38,430 bases of DNA, taken from assembly GCA_019310535.1 (NCBI GenBank), contig JAFDED010000036.1, positions 1-38,430 of the forward strand, given 5' to 3'. This DNA comes from Deltaproteobacteria bacterium. GTDB lineage: Bacteria; Desulfobacterota; JAFDED01. Shown here piece after piece: positions 34,823 through 38,430 of the stretch (positions are counted from its first letter, which is position 1; the number at the start of each line of letters is the position of its first letter). The notes under the pieces were generated by a model. That model made no database searches and was not told the DNA's origin. It saw only the letters and a program-made list of their open reading frames with translations. Both the position numbers and the translations under genes were made by a program.

Positions 34823-36178
34823 TCACGCTGAAGTGTTTTCACGTGGGGAGGAACACAGGGATATCAGTCCGCTGACATCATTCAATTCCTCCAGTTGAAG
34901 GATACCTTCCCGGAGTTGTTGCGTCCTGCGGGGTCCCAGGATGGGCGGCGCGAGTTCCTGGAACTTCTGCACAGCGGTTCTCTCTTTCATTGAGATGTCC
35001 CGCCCGATGTGCAGGGTGTCCGCTTCGGCATGTAAAACTGCGCCATCCGTCATTTGTACGGCGATCCTGGCTTTGTGGATTCCCAGATGGGGGACGGTAT
35101 TGATTGTTATTTTTTCTCGAAGTCGGGACAGGTCATCCCTAAAGGCCACTGCGTCGGTGAATTGGCCTTCTCCCGTTTCCCCCGTGGCCAGGGCGAGCGC
35201 TGCACAGTGCGGAATGCAAAATTTGGCCTCCAGTCCCGAATGGGGCCGCCGGATGTTTGCAACCTCCGTGCAAAACGGATGAAGGTCCAATTGTAGAGAA
35301 GCCACGGATTCGGGGTCCATGGCATGCTGCTGTCGCAAGGCCAGCACAGCGTCTATGGCGGGATGGGTCTCAAAGCAGGATGCGTGCCGCTTGAGAAGAA
35401 CATCCGGCAATGCCCAACGCCGGCCCAATTCTTCAGTAATCTTTTGGGTCTCCTGGCGAGTGGAAAGAACGGCGGAGAAACCTCGCGGGCCTTCAAGAAT
35501 CTCGGTGGAGCACGTAAAGCCGCGCTGGGCAAGAAGAGCCGCCAGCATACCGTTCATGGCGGCTTTTCCAGCGTGGAATGGTTTTGTCATGGAGCCGAAG
35601 ACCTGCCTCACTCCGCCGGCCTGCGTTCCTGCTATGCCCAGGGCATGAACAATGGCAGGGGCGGGAAGTTTGAGCAGCCGGGCCGCGGTGACCGCCGCCC
35701 CCAGTGTTCCCAGCGTTGCGGTGGCATGCCACCCTTTATCGTAGTGATCGGGGTTGACCGCCCTGCCCACGCGGCACTCGGTCTCAAAGCCCAAGGCAAA
35801 GGCCAGCAGAAACTCCCTGCCCGATGTTTTGTTCTGCTCGGCAAGGGCCATGGCCACGGGGAGCAGCGAGATGGTGGGATGTCCGATCACGTCGAAGTGG
35901 ACATCGTCGTAGTCCAGCGCATGGGATGCCGACCCATTGACCAGCGCCGCATGAAGCACGGAGAAACGCTCAGGCCGGCCCACCAGGGTGGCCTGCTCAT
36001 TGCCGCCCAGAGACCGACACAGGTCAACCAGTATCTCCACCAGAGGTTGACGGGAGCCCGCAAGGGTTACAGCCATCCAGTCCAGGCAACAGAGCTTGCC
36101 GGTGCGGGCCACATCGTCAGGCAGTTGATCGAAGGATGCCGAGGCCACAAACTCCGAGAGAACTCGCGTGATTTGCAT
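34823..36178 (-). CDS. MmgE/PrpD-family protein
   Basis: 451 residues. [20 protein letters not shown] is the family hallmark (DYDD), with the usual [20 protein letters not shown] and [20 protein letters not shown] further on. Members are 2-methylcitrate dehydratases, cis-aconitate decarboxylases and iminodisuccinate epimerases; the substrate here is not visible. AGGGGACAATC precedes the ATG at 36178; the longer frame to 36262 is rejected. It lies 93 bases after the mutase catalytic gene and just before the B12 subunit, so it probably works in the same acid-CoA pathway. Confidence 0.88.
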   Translation of the reverse strand: MQITRVLSEFVASASFDQLPDDVARTGKLCCLDWMAVTLAGSRQPLVEILVDLCRSLGGNEQATLVGRPERFSVLHAALVNGSASHALDYDDVHFDVIGHPTISLLPVAMALAEQNKTSGREFLLAFALGFETECRVGRAVNPDHYDKGWHATATLGTLGAAVTAARLLKLPAPAIVHALGIAGTQAGGVRQVFGSMTKPFHAGKAAMNGMLAALLAQRGFTCSTEILEGPRGFSAVLSTRQETQKITEELGRRWALPDVLLKRHASCFETHPAIDAVLALRQQHAMDPESVASLQLDLHPFCTEVANIRRPHSGLEAKFCIPHCAALALATGETGEGQFTDAVAFRDDLSRLREKITINTVPHLGIHKARIAVQMTDGAVLHAEADTLHIGRDISMKERTAVQKFQELAPPILGPRRTQQLREGILQLEELNDVSGLISLCSSPRENTSA

Positions 36179-36271
36179 GATTGTCCCCTGTTCTTTTAAA
36201 AATAGCTTTTGACAGAATAAAAAAGGATGAAGAAAACCCCGTGCACTCTGGTATCCAGTCAAAAAGAAAAA

Positions 36272-37951
36272 TTAAAACAAACCACCTGGTTCATACTCTC
36301 CGAACACCTCGCGGAGAACTTGGCATATCTCTCCTATGGAGCAGTAAGCTCTCACCGCATCGAGGATGTGCGGCATAAGGTTTTCATCGCTCCCTGCCAC
36401 CCGCCGGAGTTCATCGAGGCATTTCTGCGCTGTGAGGTTGTCGCGTTCTTGTCGCACCTGGTGCAGGCGCTGTATCTGAAGACGCTCCACCTCCGGGTCT
36501 ACAACGTGCCCGGTGTACGGTATCTGCTCTTCCTCCGCGTACTTGTTGACGCCCACTACCACCAATTCTCCGTTGTCGATTTTGCGCTGGTACTCGTAGG
36601 CGCTTTTGCGTATTTCCTCCTGGTAATAGCCCTTTTTCACGGCCTCCAGTGCTCCGCCCATGGACTCGATGGTGTGTATGATTTCCCATGTTCGCTCCTC
36701 GATCCGGTCTGTGAGCGACTCCAGGTAGTACGAGCCTCCCATGGGGTCCACGGTATTCGTAACTCCTGTCTCTTCGGCGATGATATGGACCGTCCTTTGA
36801 GAAAGCTTCACGGACTCCTCTGTTTGGAGACCCAGCGCTTCGTCGTAAGCGGCCGGATAGCAAATCTGTGCGCCGCCCAACACGGCGGCGAAGGTCTGGA
36901 GAGCTCCCCGCACCACGTTGTTGAGCGCCTGCTGGGCCGTATAGGTGGCCCCGGCATATCCGGCCAGGAACTTGAACATCATGGAGGCCGGTTTTTGTGC
37001 GCCGAACCATTCCCGAGCTATTTTGGCCCACATCCTCCGCACCGCCCGGAACTTGGCCACTTCCTCGAAGAAATCACTGTGCGACGTTAACAGGAACGTT
37101 ATCCTGGGAGCAAACTCATCGAACACCAGGCCCGTCCTCCGGGTTATGGCCCGGCAATACTCTATGGCGTCGGCAAGCATGAAACCGATCTCCTGGCAGG
37201 CGGTGGCGCCGGCTTCGCGGAAATGGTAGCCTGTCACGCTGATGGCGTTCCAGCGGGGGATGTTTCGTGCGCAGTAACTCACCACATCGGTGATGAGGCG
37301 GAGTGAAGGCTCCGGGGGAAAGATGTACGTGCCGCGGGCGGCATACTCCTTGATGATGTCGTTCTGGATCGTACCAGAGAGTTGATGGGGAGCCACGCCT
37401 TGTTTTTCCGCGGCCGCGATGTACATGGCCAGGGTAACGGCGGACTGGGCATTGACGGTCATGGAAGTGGTGGTTTTGTCCATGGGGATACCGTCGAATA
37501 GTATTTCCATGTCCCGCAACGTATTGACGGAGACGCCCACCCTTCCCACCTCGTCTTTGGCCAGAGGGTGGTCTGAATCGTGTCCGATCTGGTGAGGCAG
37601 GTCAAACGCCATACTGAGCCTGTTGGTGCCTATGCTGAAGAGGTACTTGTAGCGCTGGTTGGTTTGCTCCGGGGTGCCGAAGCCCGAGTACTGGACCATC
37701 CCCCAGAGTTGTCCGCGGTACATCGCGGGATGGATGCCCCTGGTGAAAGGATACGATCCCGGGAAGCCTATTTTTTCAAGGTAATCGTGTCCCTCAATAT
37801 CCAAAGGCGTGTACAGTCGGTTGACCGGGAATTCACCGGACATGGATCGAAATTCCTCTTTTCGTTCCGGTCTGCGTTCAAGGGTGGGTTGCAGGCATTC
37901 CCTCTCCCATTGGGACATGGCATCGCTGATTGGCTTCAGATTTTCATTCAT
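36272..37951 (-). CDS. Acyl-CoA mutase catalytic subunit (methylmalonyl-CoA mutase-like, no B12 domain)
   Basis: 559 residues: the TIM-barrel half only. GTIQNDIIKEYAARGTYIFP and AISVTGYHFREAGATA contain the conserved mutase core with His 243. Tyr 88 (MVQYSGFG) and Arg 218 (PSLRLI) match the carboxylate-recognising pair of methylmalonyl-CoA mutases rather than Phe/Gln of isobutyryl-CoA mutases. However, the usual RGRLWTMRQYAGFG stretch reads RGQLWGMVQYSGFG, losing two Arg residues near the CoA and carboxylate site. The start at 37951 follows GGAGG. The likely reaction is rearrangement of a branched dicarboxylic acyl-CoA; the exact substrate is open. Confidence 0.9.
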   Translation of the reverse strand: MNENLKPISDAMSQWERECLQPTLERRPERKEEFRSMSGEFPVNRLYTPLDIEGHDYLEKIGFPGSYPFTRGIHPAMYRGQLWGMVQYSGFGTPEQTNQRYKYLFSIGTNRLSMAFDLPHQIGHDSDHPLAKDEVGRVGVSVNTLRDMEILFDGIPMDKTTTSMTVNAQSAVTLAMYIAAAEKQGVAPHQLSGTIQNDIIKEYAARGTYIFPPEPSLRLITDVVSYCARNIPRWNAISVTGYHFREAGATACQEIGFMLADAIEYCRAITRRTGLVFDEFAPRITFLLTSHSDFFEEVAKFRAVRRMWAKIAREWFGAQKPASMMFKFLAGYAGATYTAQQALNNVVRGALQTFAAVLGGAQICYPAAYDEALGLQTEESVKLSQRTVHIIAEETGVTNTVDPMGGSYYLESLTDRIEERTWEIIHTIESMGGALEAVKKGYYQEEIRKSAYEYQRKIDNGELVVVGVNKYAEEEQIPYTGHVVDPEVERLQIQRLHQVRQERDNLTAQKCLDELRRVAGSDENLMPHILDAVRAYCSIGEICQVLREVFGEYEPGGLF

Positions 37952-37988
37952 GATGAAGGCCTCCTGCGCGCGAGGGTTGAGATAGTAA

Positions 37989-38016
37989 ACCGGGCTCCTC
38001 CGGGAGGAGCGCCGGT
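37989..38016. promoter_or_regulatory. Leader hairpin of the mutase operon
   Basis: GCTCCTC/GAGGAGC (7 bp, loop CGG) extended by ACCGG/CCGGT across one bulged base: 12 bp in all. It lies between the promoter and the start codon, about 38 bases upstream of the ATG. It has no T-run, so it is more likely a leader structure than a terminator. Confidence 0.55.
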
Positions 38017-38045
38017 TCGTCCATCGGTTCATTTGCAGCATGTTT

Positions 38046-38074
38046 ATCGTATCGATTTGTGCAATTCCTGTCAA
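38046..38074 (-). promoter_or_regulatory. Sigma-70 promoter of the mutase operon
   Basis: On the minus strand TTGACA (38074-38069), 17 bases, TACGAT (38051-38046). Predicted start near 38040, giving a leader of about 90 bases that carries the hairpin. Confidence 0.7.
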
Positions 38075-38120
38075 TGCAAAAACGGAAGCTCCGGGTTACG
38101 AATGGGGGGTAAAAATTTTC

Positions 38121-38151
38121 TTGACATTCCATTTTTTTGTGGCACCATAAA
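38121..38151 (+). promoter_or_regulatory. Candidate rightward promoter
   Basis: TTGACA (38121-38126) followed after 19 bases by CATAAA (38146-38151). It is divergent from the mutase promoter and about 110 bases before a terminator, with no gene between. Confidence 0.35.
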
Positions 38152-38258
38152 ACTATGGGTCCTTAAAATTGAATAGTGAATTGATATTTTAAAGCCACTG
38201 GTAATCCGCTCTTTTTAGATAGGGCACAGAGGGCACCATGGATGGAACAGAGGCGAAG

Positions 38259-38300
38259 ACCCCATTTCTTATGGAAAGGATAATGGGGTTTTTTTATTTT
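38259..38300 (+). terminator. Rho-independent terminator without a gene
   Basis: ACCCCATT (38259-38266) pairs with AATGGGGT (38282-38289) around a 15-base loop, followed by a run of T broken by one A. It could end a short RNA starting near 38158 or be an attenuator for a gene beyond the window. Confidence 0.65.
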
Positions 38301-38430
38301 TTAGTGTTATCAAGGTAAATCGAGCCTGTTCAATATCTTAACCTATTGATATTGTTATATATTAATAGCTGTTCTCAGGAAAGTAACTCAAGATATCCTA
38401 AAAATAGCTAAGAGTAACTCAAATTTTACA

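Larger units (their letters stand above)
38075..38430. other. Intergenic region at the right edge
   Basis: No gene is recognised. A 27-codon frame from the ATG at 38239 runs through the terminator and is not credible. The region holds a rightward promoter-like element and a terminator, listed separately. Confidence 0.4.

Noticed and set aside
35324..36199. 291-residue plus-strand frame over the MmgE/PrpD gene
   Set aside because: Antisense shadow; the opposite strand has clear family motifs and a good ribosome site.
36227..37090. 287-residue plus-strand frame over the mutase gene
   Set aside because: Antisense to a conserved enzyme core; its hydrophobic look is a by-product of codon complement.

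Overview
The window looks like a chromosomal segment of an anaerobic Desulfobacterota-type (deltaproteobacterial) organism. This is inferred from a split B12-dependent acyl-CoA mutase, a DUF2148 iron-sulfur protein, a perfect sigma-54 promoter, a probable UGA-selenocysteine gene and several decayed insertion sequences. No rRNA or tRNA gene was found. The species cannot be named from the sequence alone.

Layout. Bases 1-3760 are transposon-rich: the end of an IS630-type transposase, a large secreted protein gene broken by one frameshift, and an N-truncated IS91-type transposase with an in-frame amber codon. Bases 4003-12823 are a surface-polysaccharide locus. A leftward NAD-sugar epimerase lies opposite a rightward operon: rfbF, a sugar C-methyltransferase, rfbG, an RmlC-like epimerase, a CmcI-like protein, a PLP aminotransferase, a methyltransferase and a GT2 glycosyltransferase. 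A consensus sigma-54 promoter precedes rfbF. Together these genes should make and transfer a CDP-linked, C-methylated, possibly aminated 6-deoxyhexose.

Bases 12929-20901 hold a VWA-OmpA envelope protein, a small membrane protein, a DHH-family protein, a small secreted protein, a two-subunit UxaA/SuyAB-type lyase ending in a terminator, an HD-domain phosphohydrolase and an amidase. Bases 20902-22173 have no convincing gene but contain several strong palindromes and a promoter-to-terminator unit that may encode an RNA. An internally deleted IS4-type element with both ends follows.

The most interesting gene is at 22577-23335. It is an ArsM-like methyltransferase whose frame continues through a UGA that falls on the family's conserved C-terminal cysteine. 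An 8-bp hairpin with a GGA loop follows 23 bases downstream, as expected of a bacterial SECIS. trpF, trpB and trpA come next, tightly coupled, then a PPC/DUF296 protein and a YbgC-type thioesterase.

Bases 27630-32840 are a complete peptide/nickel-type ABC transporter operon (two ATPases, binding protein, two permeases). The right end is leftward. An acyl-CoA mutase catalytic subunit with a good promoter and a leader hairpin is followed by an MmgE/PrpD protein and the separate B12-binding subunit. A broken IS1595-type element and a DUF2148 gene lie beyond.
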